From positions 36,552 to 100,551 of the forward strand of contig NZ_SNYN01000018.1 in NCBI RefSeq assembly GCF_004363075.1: a stretch of 64,000 bases of DNA, read 5' to 3'. The notes under the pieces are model-generated. The model saw only the letters and a program-made list of their open reading frames with translations. It was not told the DNA's origin and did no database searches. Both the position numbers and the translations under genes were made by a program. Positions 31,631 to 39,831 of the stretch are shown here, one piece after another. Source of the stretch: Actinorugispora endophytica. GTDB lineage: Bacteria > Actinomycetota > Actinomycetes > Streptosporangiales > Streptosporangiaceae. Position 1 is the stretch's first letter. Every line of letters starts with the position of its first letter.

Positions 31631-31644
31631 TTGGTTTAGACCAA
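31631..31644. promoter_or_regulatory. GntR/DasR-like palindromic operator before pyk
   Basis: TTGGTTTAGACCAA, matching 11 of 12 core positions of the DasR site TGGTCTAGACCA. It lies 31 bases upstream of the pyk start, a position suited to repression. A TAAACT hexamer at 31662 could be part of a promoter but has no convincing -35 partner. Confidence 0.45.
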
Positions 31645-31675
31645 TCAACACACGAAAAGCTCTAAACTGTTACAG

Positions 31676-33106
31676 GTGACACGTCGAGCGAAAATCGTCG
31701 CGACCCTCGGCCCAGCCACATCGAGCCCGGAAACCCTCCGCAAGCTCGTCGACGCCGGGCTGGACGTAGCGCGACTCAACCTCAGCCACGGTACCCACGA
31801 GGACCACCGCGCCAACTATGAGAACGTCCGCGCAGCGGCCGAAGCAAGCGGCCGGAGCGTCGGAATCCTCGCAGACCTCCAAGGTCCCAAGATCCGCCTC
31901 GGCACCTTCGCCGACGGTCCCGTGGACCTGCACCCCGGTGACGAGTTCACCGTCACCGTCGACGACATCCAGGGCGACCGGCACCGGGTGTCCACCACCT
32001 ACAAGAACCTGCCCGGAGACGTCCGCCCCGGCGACCGCGTCCTCATCGACGACGGCCGCGTCGTCCTGGAGTGCGTCAAGTCCACCAGCACCGACGTCAA
32101 CACGCGGGTGCTCATCGGCGGCACCGTCTCCAACCACAAGGGCCTCAACCTCCCGGGTGTCTCCGTCGCCGTCCCCGCGCTGACCGAGAAGGACGAGCGC
32201 GACCTGCGGTGGGCTCTCGAACAGGGCGTCGACATGATCGCGCTGTCCTTCGTGCGCAGCCCGGACGACGCCGAGGACGTCCACAAGATCATGGACGAGA
32301 TGGGCATCCGCGTCCCGCTCATCGCCAAGGTCGAGAAGCCCCAGGCCGTCGAGCGCCTCCAGGACATCATCGAGGTCTTCGACTCCGTCATGGTCGCCCG
32401 CGGCGACCTCGGCGTCGAGCTGCCCCTCGAGAACGTCCCCATGGTGCAGAAGCGCGCCGTCGAGCGCTGCCGCGACAAGGCCAAGCCGGTCATCGTCGCC
32501 ACCCAGATGCTCGAGTCCATGATCAGCGCGCCCCGGCCCACCCGCGCCGAGGCGTCCGACGTCGCCAACGCCGTACTCGACGGCGCCGACGCGGTGATGC
32601 TCTCGGGCGAGACCAGCGTCGGGCAGTACCCGGTCGAGACCGTGCAGACCATGGCGCGGATCATCGCCGCCGCCGAGCAGGAGTCCCTGCGCGCCTCGCA
32701 CGTGCTCAACCGCGTCCCCGAGACCGTCGGCGGCTCCATCGCCCGCGCCGCGGCCGAGGTCGGAGCCACCATCGGCGCCAAGGCCCTGATCGCCTTCACC
32801 ACCAGCGGAGAGACCGCGCGCCGCCTGGCCCGCTACCGCTCCCCCATCCCGCTGCTGGCCTTCTCCACCGAGACCGCCACCCGCGCCCAGCTCTCCCTGA
32901 CCTGGGGTGTGGAGACCCACCTCGTGCCGTGGGTGGACAACACCGACGACATGGTCCGCCAGGTCGAGACCGAACTGCTGGACATGGGCCGGTACCAGAA
33001 GGGCGACAAGGTCGTCATCGTCGCCGGGAGCCCGCCCGGCAGCCAGGGGTCCACCAACATGCTGCGCGTGCACCGCATCGGCGACGCCATCACGCACGGC
33101 AGGTAG
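31676..33106 (+). CDS. pyk: Pyruvate kinase
   Basis: 476 aa, the normal length for bacterial type pyruvate kinase, which transfers phosphate from PEP to ADP. Motifs: TRRAKIVATLGPATSS, RLNLSHGTHEDH, DLQGPKIRLG, the phosphoryl-transfer lysine region LIAKVEKPQAVE, MVARGDLGVELP and ATQMLESMISAPRPTRAEASDVANAV, followed by the regulatory C-terminal domain. The GTG at 31676 directly gives the family N terminus. Transcribed alone and ended by element R3. A DasR-like palindrome just upstream suggests link to aminosugar or carbon control. Confidence 0.96.
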   Translation: MTRRAKIVATLGPATSSPETLRKLVDAGLDVARLNLSHGTHEDHRANYENVRAAAEASGRSVGILADLQGPKIRLGTFADGPVDLHPGDEFTVTVDDIQGDRHRVSTTYKNLPGDVRPGDRVLIDDGRVVLECVKSTSTDVNTRVLIGGTVSNHKGLNLPGVSVAVPALTEKDERDLRWALEQGVDMIALSFVRSPDDAEDVHKIMDEMGIRVPLIAKVEKPQAVERLQDIIEVFDSVMVARGDLGVELPLENVPMVQKRAVERCRDKAKPVIVATQMLESMISAPRPTRAEASDVANAVLDGADAVMLSGETSVGQYPVETVQTMARIIAAAEQESLRASHVLNRVPETVGGSIARAAAEVGATIGAKALIAFTTSGETARRLARYRSPIPLLAFSTETATRAQLSLTWGVETHLVPWVDNTDDMVRQVETELLDMGRYQKGDKVVIVAGSPPGSQGSTNMLRVHRIGDAITHGR

Positions 33107-33190
33107 CGACCGCGGCAAGGCCGTACTCCCCGGCGAGGTGTCCGAGCCGCACCGGCCCCGGGGAGAGCGGCCCGCCCGCGCTCCCCCCGC

Positions 33191-33248
33191 TGATCGTGAC
33201 CTTTTCGGGGTCTCAGCCGCCTCTGAGACCCCGAAAAGGTCACGATCA
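33191..33248. repeat. Inverted-repeat element R3 between convergent genes
   Basis: Perfect 26-base arms, 6-base loop, core GATCGTGACCTTTTCGGGGTCTC. It lies 84 bases after pyk and 16 bases from the end of the facing minus-strand gene, so it can terminate both. Confidence 0.85.
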
Positions 33249-33264
33249 CCGAGGAAGACGGGGA

Positions 33265-34203
33265 TCAGGGGAGCGCCTCGCTCTTCTCCCCGGTGGTCAC
33301 CCGCTCCAACGGCATGTCCCACGGCAGCAGGTTCCACGGGCTCGACGGGTCGGAGGTCAGCAGCCCCATCGCGGCCCACACCCGGTCCGACCCCGCGTCC
33401 TCCGAACCGCCGCCGTTCCACAGCAGGTAACCCGCGTGGAAGGCCGCCGAGAGCTGGTCCCAGCCGCTGTACCGGCGTTGCAGGTCCGAGGCCACCCGGC
33501 GCAGCAGCCCGTGCGTCTCCACCGGGCTCAGCCAGTCCAGGGTCGCACCGCCGCAGGCCAGCCGGATCAGGTGCACCGACGTCCACCACTGGTACGCCCC
33601 GATGACCACCTGCTCGGCGGACTCGTCCGCGCCGATCACGGCGCGCATCCGCGTCACCTGGTCGGGGGTCAGCCGGAGGACCCGCTCGGCCCGCGCCCCC
33701 TCGGGGTCGCGACTGCGCGCGACCCCCGTGCGCAGGTCCACCAGCAGGTCCGCGCTGCGGCCCTCGTGCAGCTCGGCCCACAGCCGGTCCGCCGCGGCCA
33801 GCAGGCTCTCGCGGTCGGTGACGCCCCACTCGGCGGCGAACACCTTGCGGTACCTCCGCCGCAGCTGCGGGCGGACCACCACGTCCCACGGCTCGGCCAG
33901 CGCGACCCGGAACGGCGCGGCCACCGCCGCCGCCCACCGCTCGGTGCTCAACGGGGCGTCGGGGTCCCTGGTGCGCAGCGTGGGCGCCTCGCGGGTCCCC
34001 GCCACCATCTCGGCGAACGACCCCGCGGCCAGCGCCGCGATCGGCAGCAGCGCCCACCCGCCCTGGTCCAGAACGACGAGCACCGCGATGAGCGCGGCGA
34101 GTGGCGCCATCAGCCACGGCAGGCGGCGGTTCGACGCCCAGGCCACCACGACCCACGCGCCGATCGCCAGCGAGCCGAGAACTGCGGCCACCGCGGTGAA
34201 CAC
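33265..34203 (-). CDS. Probable DUF1266-family membrane-linked protein
   Basis: 312 aa. An N-terminal pair of hydrophobic helices (about residues 3-20 and 30-62) is followed by a soluble domain with WGVTDRESLLAAADRLWAEL and a C-terminal WDQLSAAFHAGYLLWNGG segment that resembles the conserved region of DUF1266 proteins. This family is widespread in bacteria and sometimes near polymorphic toxins, but its activity is unknown. The GTG at 34203 is preferred because GGAGGGAG lies before it; the longer ATG start at 34278 lacks one. Moderate certainty on family, good certainty that it is coding. Confidence 0.6.
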   Translation of the reverse strand: MFTAVAAVLGSLAIGAWVVVAWASNRRLPWLMAPLAALIAVLVVLDQGGWALLPIAALAAGSFAEMVAGTREAPTLRTRDPDAPLSTERWAAAVAAPFRVALAEPWDVVVRPQLRRRYRKVFAAEWGVTDRESLLAAADRLWAELHEGRSADLLVDLRTGVARSRDPEGARAERVLRLTPDQVTRMRAVIGADESAEQVVIGAYQWWTSVHLIRLACGGATLDWLSPVETHGLLRRVASDLQRRYSGWDQLSAAFHAGYLLWNGGGSEDAGSDRVWAAMGLLTSDPSSPWNLLPWDMPLERVTTGEKSEALP

Positions 34204-34395
34204 CCGGCACTCCCTCCGTGCACTGCTCGGAAAACCTGGAAACTGGAGAACCCCAGTGATTCCAGGATCGGTGACCACTACCCTCGGCGGCGACCAAACC
34301 CGCGTGTTGTACCCAGGTTGTGGCCGTGATGTGACCGCCTGCGGACAGCGGCCGACCCGAAAGCCGTATTAGGGGTCGCGCCAAGCGGGTAGGGC

Positions 34396-35169
34396 TCAGT
34401 GCTTGGGCCCGATGAAGGAGTCCAGGAACGCGACGGAGTCGCGCTCGGCGACGGAGAGGTTCCCGGTGTTGGCCATCTTCCACTCGACCCCGAGCCGGTC
34501 GAGGTTGAACCCGAGGAGTTCCAGGATGTCCTGGGATCTGTTGCTGAAAAAGTAGCGGGGGTACTCGTACCACTTCTCCCGGCCTGCGACCGTGCGCTTG
34601 ACCCGGTTGGTGATCCGGCAGCCGTCGGAGTGGATCAGGCCGCGGACGAGGTTCTCGGGAAAACGGTCGACGATGTCGCACTGCCACGGAGCCAGTTCGA
34701 TTCTGCGTTCGTGTTTTTTTCCAGGGCCGTGCTGGGGGAAGTAGCAGGGCCAGTGCTTCCAGCGGGCCACTACCTCGGTGCAGCCGGTCTTGGGAACGGT
34801 GCCGATCCTGTGGCCGGGCAGGACCGCGGTGAGAGTGTCGACGCATTCGCGGATGAGACCGGGCCAGCCGTCGCAACAGAAGATACGCAGAGCCCAGACC
34901 TCTTTCCTGGGGTCGCCTGCGTAGCTGAGGTATCCGTCGCCGAGGTAGAGGCCGAGCAGGTAGCTGTAGGCGGGATTCGGTTCCGGAAAGGCGGGAACGG
35001 GAGCGCAGCGAGCGCAGGTCTCGCCCGCGCGCCCGGTCAGTGCCTCCGGGTGGTTGGCCCAGTCGCGGACGGCGGCGCGAGAGACCCCGGTCTGTCGGCT
35101 GACCTCGCTGAGGGAAAGCCCGGAGCGGTGCATGGCGACCGCCTGACGGCGGAGGTGGAGGGGGTACAT
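34396..35169 (-). CDS. HTH plus LAGLIDADG-type homing-endonuclease-like protein
   Basis: 257 aa. A helix-turn-helix (about residues 19-39, LSLSEVSRQTGVSRAAVRDW) is followed by a CARC pair and a two-motif LAGLIDADG domain: LLGLYLGDGY (acid D78) and LVRGLIHSDG (acid D182). The RYFFSNRSQDI segment is typical of LAGLIDADG_3 folds. Both catalytic acids are kept, so nuclease activity is possible. It is a free-standing gene, not inside an intein or intron. Its start is about 80 bases downstream of the terminator of an odd tRNA-Leu gene on the same strand. Codon use is less extreme in GC than neighbours, which suggests transfer. A DNA-binding regulator role (as with WhiA) is an alternative. Confidence 0.8.
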   Translation of the reverse strand: MYPLHLRRQAVAMHRSGLSLSEVSRQTGVSRAAVRDWANHPEALTGRAGETCARCAPVPAFPEPNPAYSYLLGLYLGDGYLSYAGDPRKEVWALRIFCCDGWPGLIRECVDTLTAVLPGHRIGTVPKTGCTEVVARWKHWPCYFPQHGPGKKHERRIELAPWQCDIVDRFPENLVRGLIHSDGCRITNRVKRTVAGREKWYEYPRYFFSNRSQDILELLGFNLDRLGVEWKMANTGNLSVAERDSVAFLDSFIGPKH

Positions 35170-35247
35170 GCGTCAAGTGTCACTGGCCAGACGAACATGT
35201 GTCCGATAAATATTGGCGCTTGTGGACAAAGGCTTGGGCCGGGATGT

Positions 35248-35272
35248 AAAAAAGCCACCCGTCTGGGTGGCT
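35248..35272 (-). terminator. Intrinsic terminator of the tRNA gene
   Basis: Eight-base stem AGCCACCC/GGGTGGCT with a 4-base loop, followed on the minus strand by six T residues. It lies 28 bases past the tRNA 3' end and is the only hairpin with a long U tail in this window. Confidence 0.85.
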
Positions 35273-35299
35273 GTGACCGGGAATCGAATCCTTGAAGTG

Positions 35300-35373
35300 T
35301 GCCCCGGGTGGGATTCGAACCCACACTGTATTGGTTTTGAATCAATCTTCTCTGCCAGTTGGAATACCGGGGC
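35300..35373 (-). tRNA. tRNA-Leu(CAA), unusually short (no long variable arm)
   Basis: Acceptor stem GCCCCGG/CCGGGGC, T arm GTGGG-TTCGAAT-CCCAC, discriminator A, no encoded CCA. The anticodon loop is TTCAAAA with anticodon CAA at 35337-35339 (plus-strand TTG). The 3-bp D stem with AACTGGCAGA loop and the ATTGA-TTCAAAA region closely resemble bacterial tRNA-Leu(CAA). But the variable region is only 5 bases (ACAGT), whereas normal tRNA-Leu is class II with a long arm. The last pair of the anticodon stem is a mismatched A-C. It may be a functional variant, a degenerate gene or a mobile-element-linked tRNA. Confidence 0.8.
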
Positions 35374-35522
35374 TGACTTGGTTTGTCAAGCATTTTCGGG
35401 AGAAACTTTCCTTCTGTTTGAGAAGGTCTTCCCGTCTCTCCGCTGACGAACCCGCACCCGGGATGTGTCGGACTCCCCGGGTGGTGCAGACCATCCTAGC
35501 GGATCTCTGTAGTCTCTTGTCT
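35374..35522. promoter_or_regulatory. Divergent promoter region between tRNA-Leu and the ANTAR regulator
   Basis: About 150 bases, locally AT-rich. It holds the palindromic TGAC-N7-GTCA at 35374-35388 next to the tRNA 5' end. I could not define -10/-35 pairs with confidence. Confidence 0.35.
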
Positions 35523-36107
35523 GTGACGCAGACGCAGAGCCGCGTGGTGATCGCGGAAGACGAGGCCCTGATCCGACTGGACCTCAAGGAGATGCTTGAG
35601 GAGGACGGCTACGCCGTCGTGGGGGAGGCCGGTGACGGGGAGACCGCCATCCGGCTGGCCGTGGAGCTGAAACCCGATCTCGTCATACTCGATATCAAGA
35701 TGCCCGTCCTGGACGGGCTCTCCGCCGCCGAGCGGATCGCCGGGGAGCGGATCGCGCCGGTGGTCATCCTGACCGCGTTCTCGCAGCGGGACCTCGTCGA
35801 GCGCGCCCGGGACGCCGGCGCGATGGCGTACCTCGTCAAGCCGTTCAACAAGGCGGACCTGGTGCCCGCCATCGAGATGGCGGTCAGCCGGTACGCCGAG
35901 ATCTCCGCGCTGGAGGCCGAGGTCACGGGGCTGAGCGAGCGCCTGGAGACCCGAAAGCTCGTCGAGCGCGCCAAAGGGCTGCTGCAGAGCAGGCACGGGC
36001 TCAGCGAGCCCGAGGCGTTCCGGTGGATCCAGAAGAACTCCATGGACCGCAGGCTCACCATGCGCAAGGTCGCCGAGACGGTGGTCGAGACGCTGGCCGA
36101 GGGGTAG
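35523..36107 (+). CDS. pdtaR: ANTAR-domain response regulator (PdtaR-like)
   Basis: 194 aa. A receiver domain (about residues 7-120) has the acidic pocket E12/D13, phospho-acceptor D57 (LVILDIKMPVLDG), T84 and K106 (YLVKPF). A coiled linker leads to an ANTAR RNA-binding three-helix domain (about 138-190, ERLETRKLVERAKGLLQ...SEPEAFRWIQ). Orthologues (mycobacterial PdtaR, Rv1626) act with kinase PdtaS as antiterminators by binding paired hexaloop hairpins in mRNA. No kinase gene is in the window. The GTG at 35523 gives the usual N terminus; upstream codons read through the tRNA region. Confidence 0.88.
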   Translation: MTQTQSRVVIAEDEALIRLDLKEMLEEDGYAVVGEAGDGETAIRLAVELKPDLVILDIKMPVLDGLSAAERIAGERIAPVVILTAFSQRDLVERARDAGAMAYLVKPFNKADLVPAIEMAVSRYAEISALEAEVTGLSERLETRKLVERAKGLLQSRHGLSEPEAFRWIQKNSMDRRLTMRKVAETVVETLAEG

Positions 36108-36161
36108 AGCCGGGGAAGGCCAACCATACGGACGCGGGGCAACACGCCCCAACACGGGCGC

Positions 36162-36191
36162 GGGGCGCGCCACCACGCGGTGGCGCGCCCC
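36162..36191 (+). terminator. Stem-loop terminator after the ANTAR regulator
   Basis: Thirteen-base perfect stem GGGGCGCGCCACC/GGTGGCGCGCCCC with an ACGC tetraloop. Confidence 0.75.
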
Positions 36192-36237
36192 ACGCATGTC
36201 CTGAGCTGCCCGGACATCAACTGCGGGATTGTTGTGG

Positions 36238-36258
36238 TTGTGTCACGGTTGCACACAA
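36238..36258. promoter_or_regulatory. Inverted repeat upstream of livH
   Basis: TTGTGT and ACACAA separated by 9 bases, about 140 bases before livH, in an AT-richer stretch. This could be an operator; no known regulator consensus is recognised. Confidence 0.3.
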
Positions 36259-36399
36259 AGCAATGACGTTTGGGTCACGTGGCTTTAGCGATGCTGAAGG
36301 AACCGGGTAAATCGGGCTAAACTCGCGCCACCGAAAGCAAGTGACGGTGTATGGGCCAGCCCATGCCCTTCGATATTTCAGATGCGCAAGGGAGCGCAC

Positions 36400-37959
36400 G
36401 TGCGCAAACGCCTCGTGACCGTGCTGCTCGCCGTGATCGCCGCCATCCTGGCGGTCCCGGCGGCGGCCGTAGCAGATACCCAGGGAGGTGAGGCGATCGT
36501 CGCGAACATCCGTGACGACAACCGGGACCCGGTCGAAGGAGTCACGGTCACGGTGTTCCAGGGCGACGAGGAGATCGGCTCCGCCGCCTCCGACCCCGAG
36601 GGGAGAGCGCGGGTAGAGGTGCCCGGACCGGGCAGGGACTACCGAGCCGTTCTCGACACCGAGACGCTGCCCGAGGGCCTCGTCACCTCCGACGGGGAGA
36701 ACGAGCGGGCGGGGTTCCAGGTCCGCGAGGGCCGGGACGGCCTGATCGCCTTCTCCCTCGTGCCCGAGGGGCAGCAGGAGACGGCGGACGACGCGTCCCC
36801 CACCCCCGCCGAGTCCGCGGACGGCGGACAGGACGACCCGGGCGCCGCGGCCGACCCCGAGAGCGACGTGGAGCCCGGCTTCACCCCCGGCGTGTCCTTC
36901 GGCGCCAAGGCGGCCCAGCTCGCGGTCAGCGGCCTGATCTTCGGCCTGGTCATCGCGATCTCCGCGATCGGCCTCTCGCTGATCTTCGGCACCACCCGCA
37001 TGATCAACTTCGCCCACGGCGACCTGGTCACCTTCGGCGCCATCATGGCGATGATCTTCAGCACGGGCGCCGGCGGGATCGGCAACTCGCTGCTGGTGCT
37101 GTTCGGCGCGGGCCTGCTCGCGGCGGGCGCCGGATGGCTGCTGCGCGGCAGGGTGCCGGGCGCGGTGGCCGCGGTGGTCCCGGCGCTGGTCCTGCTGCTC
37201 GGCGTGGCCGCGTCCACCGCGGTGGGCGTCTACGGCGAGTCGTGGAACTGGGAGGTCCCCCTCCTCGCGGCGATCCTGATCGCGGTGGTCCTGGGCGCGC
37301 TCCTGGGCATCGGCATGGAGCGCTACGTGTGGCAGCCGCTGCGCGCCCGCCACGTCGCGCTGATCCAGATGTTCATCGTCTCGATCGGCCTGTCCCTGCT
37401 CCTGCGGCACCTGCTGCTGGTCGTGTTCGGCGGGAACCGCCAGCGCTACGACGAGTTCCAGCTCCAGGAGACGCTGTCGCTCGGGCCGGTGTCGATCACC
37501 CCCCGCGACCTGACGATCGTGGTGCTGTCCGTCGTCGTGCTGGTGGCGGTGGCGTGCATGCTCCAGTTCACCCGCATCGGCAAGGCGATGCGCGCGGTCT
37601 CGGACAACCGGGACCTGGCGGAGTCCTCGGGCATCGACGTGAACCGGGTGACCCTCTACGTGTGGGGCATGGGCGGCGGCCTGGCCGCGCTGGGAGGCAC
37701 GTTCTACGGCCTCAACCAGACGGTCTACTGGCAGATGGGCTTCCACCTGCTGCTGCTGATGTTCGCCGCGGTGATCCTGGGCGGGCTGGGCACGGCCTAC
37801 GGCGCGATGGTCGGCGGCCTGGTCATCGGCCTGGTCGCGCAGCTGTCCACGCTCTGGTTCTCGGCGCAGCTGATGAACGCCTGGGCGCTGGCCATCATGA
37901 TCCTCGTGTTGCTGGTCCGGCCGCAGGGCATCCTGGGCCGTCGTGAGCGGGTCGGGTAG
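36400..37959 (+). CDS. livH: Branched-chain amino acid ABC transporter permease LivH with secreted N-terminal domain
   Basis: 519 aa, about 200 longer than ordinary LivH. Residues 1-26 form a signal peptide (RKRLVTVLLAVIAAILAVPAAAVA). Residues about 30-130 form a beta-rich carboxypeptidase-regulatory/CnaB-like domain (PVEGVTVTVFQGDEEIGSAASDPEGRARVEVP). An acidic Pro/Asp linker follows, then the LivH permease core (about 150-510) with GTTRMINFAHGDL and the C-terminal AVILGGLGTAYGAMVGG loop. GTG at 36400 is preferred over ATG at 36382 because AAGGGAG lies 5 bases before it. First gene of the livHMGF operon; the permease core carries substrate across the membrane with LivM. Confidence 0.88.
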   Translation: MRKRLVTVLLAVIAAILAVPAAAVADTQGGEAIVANIRDDNRDPVEGVTVTVFQGDEEIGSAASDPEGRARVEVPGPGRDYRAVLDTETLPEGLVTSDGENERAGFQVREGRDGLIAFSLVPEGQQETADDASPTPAESADGGQDDPGAAADPESDVEPGFTPGVSFGAKAAQLAVSGLIFGLVIAISAIGLSLIFGTTRMINFAHGDLVTFGAIMAMIFSTGAGGIGNSLLVLFGAGLLAAGAGWLLRGRVPGAVAAVVPALVLLLGVAASTAVGVYGESWNWEVPLLAAILIAVVLGALLGIGMERYVWQPLRARHVALIQMFIVSIGLSLLLRHLLLVVFGGNRQRYDEFQLQETLSLGPVSITPRDLTIVVLSVVVLVAVACMLQFTRIGKAMRAVSDNRDLAESSGIDVNRVTLYVWGMGGGLAALGGTFYGLNQTVYWQMGFHLLLLMFAAVILGGLGTAYGAMVGGLVIGLVAQLSTLWFSAQLMNAWALAIMILVLLVRPQGILGRRERVG

Positions 37960-37970
37960 GAGACGGACGA

Positions 37971-38957
37971 ATGGACTTTGCCTACATCCTGACCGCCGGC
38001 ATCACGACCGCGATCGGGCCGATCGCGGCGATCTACGCGCTGGCGGCCATCGGACTCAACCTCCACTTCGGCTACACCGGACTGCTGAACTTCGGTCAGG
38101 TGGGCTTCATGCTGGTCGGCGCCTACGGGCTCGGCATCAGCGTCAACACGTTCGGCCTGCCGATGTGGGCCGGCTTCCTGGTCGCGGTGGCCTGCGCGGT
38201 GGTGCTGGCGCTGCTGCTGGGCATCCCGACACTGCGGCTGCGCGCCGACTACCTCTCCATCTGCACGATCGCGGTGGCCGAGGTGGCCCGCCTGCTGTAC
38301 CGCGCGGAGTTCGCCCGCGACCTCACCGGCGGCGTCTACGGCCTGCAGGGCTTCGCGGACGGCTTCTACGACATGAACCCGATCCCGAGGGGGAGCTACG
38401 GGTTCGGCGACATCACCTTCTCGGCGCGCGACGTGTGGCTGATGCTGTTCGCGTGGGGCCTGGTGGCCGTGGCCTGCCTGGTCATGTGGCTGCTGGTGCA
38501 CAGCCCGTGGGGCCGCGTGATCAAGGGCATCCGCGAGGACGAGGACGCGGTGCGCAGCCTCGGCAAGAACGTCTTCGTCTACAAGATGCAGAGCCTGGTG
38601 CTGGGCGGCGTGTTCGGCGCCCTGGCGGGCGTGGTGATCGCGATCAACCAGCAGACCATCCACCCGGACCAGTTCATGCCGCAGGTGACGTTCTACCTGT
38701 GGGCGATGCTGCTGCTGGGCGGCGCCGGGCGCACGCTCGGCCCGGTGATCGGCTCGGTCGTGCTGTGGTTCCTGCTGACCGTGGTCGACGAGCTGCTGCG
38801 CGGCCTGATCCAGGTCGGCGCGCTGCCGTTCCTGCAGTCCTCGGACGCGGGCGCGCTGCGGCACGCGGTGGTCGGCCTGGTCCTGCTGCTGTTGATCGTG
38901 TTCCGCCCGCAGGGCCTCATCGGCGACCGCAAGGAGATGCTGGTCAATGTCAAGTGA
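37971..38957 (+). CDS. livM: Branched-chain amino acid ABC transporter permease LivM
   Basis: 328 aa, eight or more predicted helices. LivM motifs: AIGLNLHFGYTGLLNFGQVGFMLVGAYG and the cytoplasmic coupling loop WGRVIKGIREDEDAVRSLGKNVFVYK that contacts the ATPases, then GVVIAINQQTIHPDQF. It pairs with LivH as the second transmembrane subunit. Eleven bases separate it from livH; its end overlaps livG by 11 bases, indicating coupled translation. Confidence 0.94.
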   Translation: MDFAYILTAGITTAIGPIAAIYALAAIGLNLHFGYTGLLNFGQVGFMLVGAYGLGISVNTFGLPMWAGFLVAVACAVVLALLLGIPTLRLRADYLSICTIAVAEVARLLYRAEFARDLTGGVYGLQGFADGFYDMNPIPRGSYGFGDITFSARDVWLMLFAWGLVAVACLVMWLLVHSPWGRVIKGIREDEDAVRSLGKNVFVYKMQSLVLGGVFGALAGVVIAINQQTIHPDQFMPQVTFYLWAMLLLGGAGRTLGPVIGSVVLWFLLTVVDELLRGLIQVGALPFLQSSDAGALRHAVVGLVLLLLIVFRPQGLIGDRKEMLVNVK

Positions 38958-39831
38958 CGCGAACGGCGCCGCCGTCGACCGGATGCCCGGGGTGGAGCCG
39001 GTTCCCGGGTCCGCCAAGCCCGACCCGATCCTGAAGGCGTCGGGGGTGCGGCGCTCCTTCGGCGGGCTGACCGCTGTGAACGTGGAGCGCCTGGAGGTGC
39101 AGCGCGGCACCATCACGGCGCTGATCGGCCCGAACGGCGCCGGCAAGTCCACGTTGTTCAACCTGCTCACCGGGTTCGACCGGGTGGACGCGGGCGAGTG
39201 GTCGTTCCAGGGGCGGAGCCTGAACCGGCTGAGCGGGCACAAGGTGGCCCGCGCCGGGATGGTCCGCACCTTCCAGCTGACCAAGGCGCTGACGCGGCTC
39301 ACGGTCATGGACAACATGCTGCTGGCGGCGCCGGACCAGTTCGGCGAGGGCATGCTGGGGGCGTTCGCGCGTCCGGTGTGGCAGCGGCACGAGCGGCTGA
39401 ACCGGACCCGCGCCGAGGAGCTGCTCGACCGCTTCAAGCTGCTGGCGAAGAAGGACGACATCGCGGGCAGCCTCTCCGGCGGGCAGCGCAAGCTGCTGGA
39501 GATGGCGCGCGCCCTCATGGTGAACCCGTCGATGATCATGCTGGACGAGCCGATGGCGGGGGTGAACCCGGCGCTGGTGCAGTCGCTGCTGGGGCACATC
39601 ACCGCGCTGCGCGACGACGGTGTGACGGTGCTCTTCGTGGAGCACGACATGGACGTCATCATGGGGATCAGCGACTGGATCGTGGTGCTGGCGCAGGGCC
39701 AGGTGATCGCCGAGGGGCGCCCCGCGGACATCCGGGCGAACAAGCAGGTCGTCGACGCCTACCTGGGCGCCCAGCACGACGAGTCCGGCGGGGAGCCGGG
39801 AGCCGAGACCGACACCGGGGAGAGCCGATGA
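38947..39831 (+). CDS. livG: Branched-chain amino acid ABC transporter ATP-binding protein LivG
   Basis: 294 aa. ABC ATPase with Walker A GPNGAGKST, the LivG-type FQLTKALTRLTVMDNML segment after the Q-loop, signature LSGGQRKLLE, Walker B IMLDEP and switch His in FVEHDMDVIM. The N-terminal ~25 residues and C-terminal ~20 residues (Glu/Gly-rich) are additions. It drives transport with LivF. The start ATG lies within the end of livM; the stop overlaps livF (ATGA). Confidence 0.95.
   Translation: MSSDANGAAVDRMPGVEPVPGSAKPDPILKASGVRRSFGGLTAVNVERLEVQRGTITALIGPNGAGKSTLFNLLTGFDRVDAGEWSFQGRSLNRLSGHKVARAGMVRTFQLTKALTRLTVMDNMLLAAPDQFGEGMLGAFARPVWQRHERLNRTRAEELLDRFKLLAKKDDIAGSLSGGQRKLLEMARALMVNPSMIMLDEPMAGVNPALVQSLLGHITALRDDGVTVLFVEHDMDVIMGISDWIVVLAQGQVIAEGRPADIRANKQVVDAYLGAQHDESGGEPGAETDTGESR

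Noticed and set aside
31670..35176. 1168-codon minus-strand frame joining the LAGLIDADG region to pyk antisense
   Set aside because: It crosses three real genes in wrong frames; composition is that of shadow translation.
35374..35395. TTGACA on the minus strand as the tRNA -35 box
   Set aside because: It lies only about 10 bases before the mature tRNA end, so a matching -10 would fall inside the tRNA.
36382..36402. ATG at 36382 as the livH start
   Set aside because: It lacks a Shine-Dalgarno, while AAGGGAG is well placed for the in-frame GTG at 36400.
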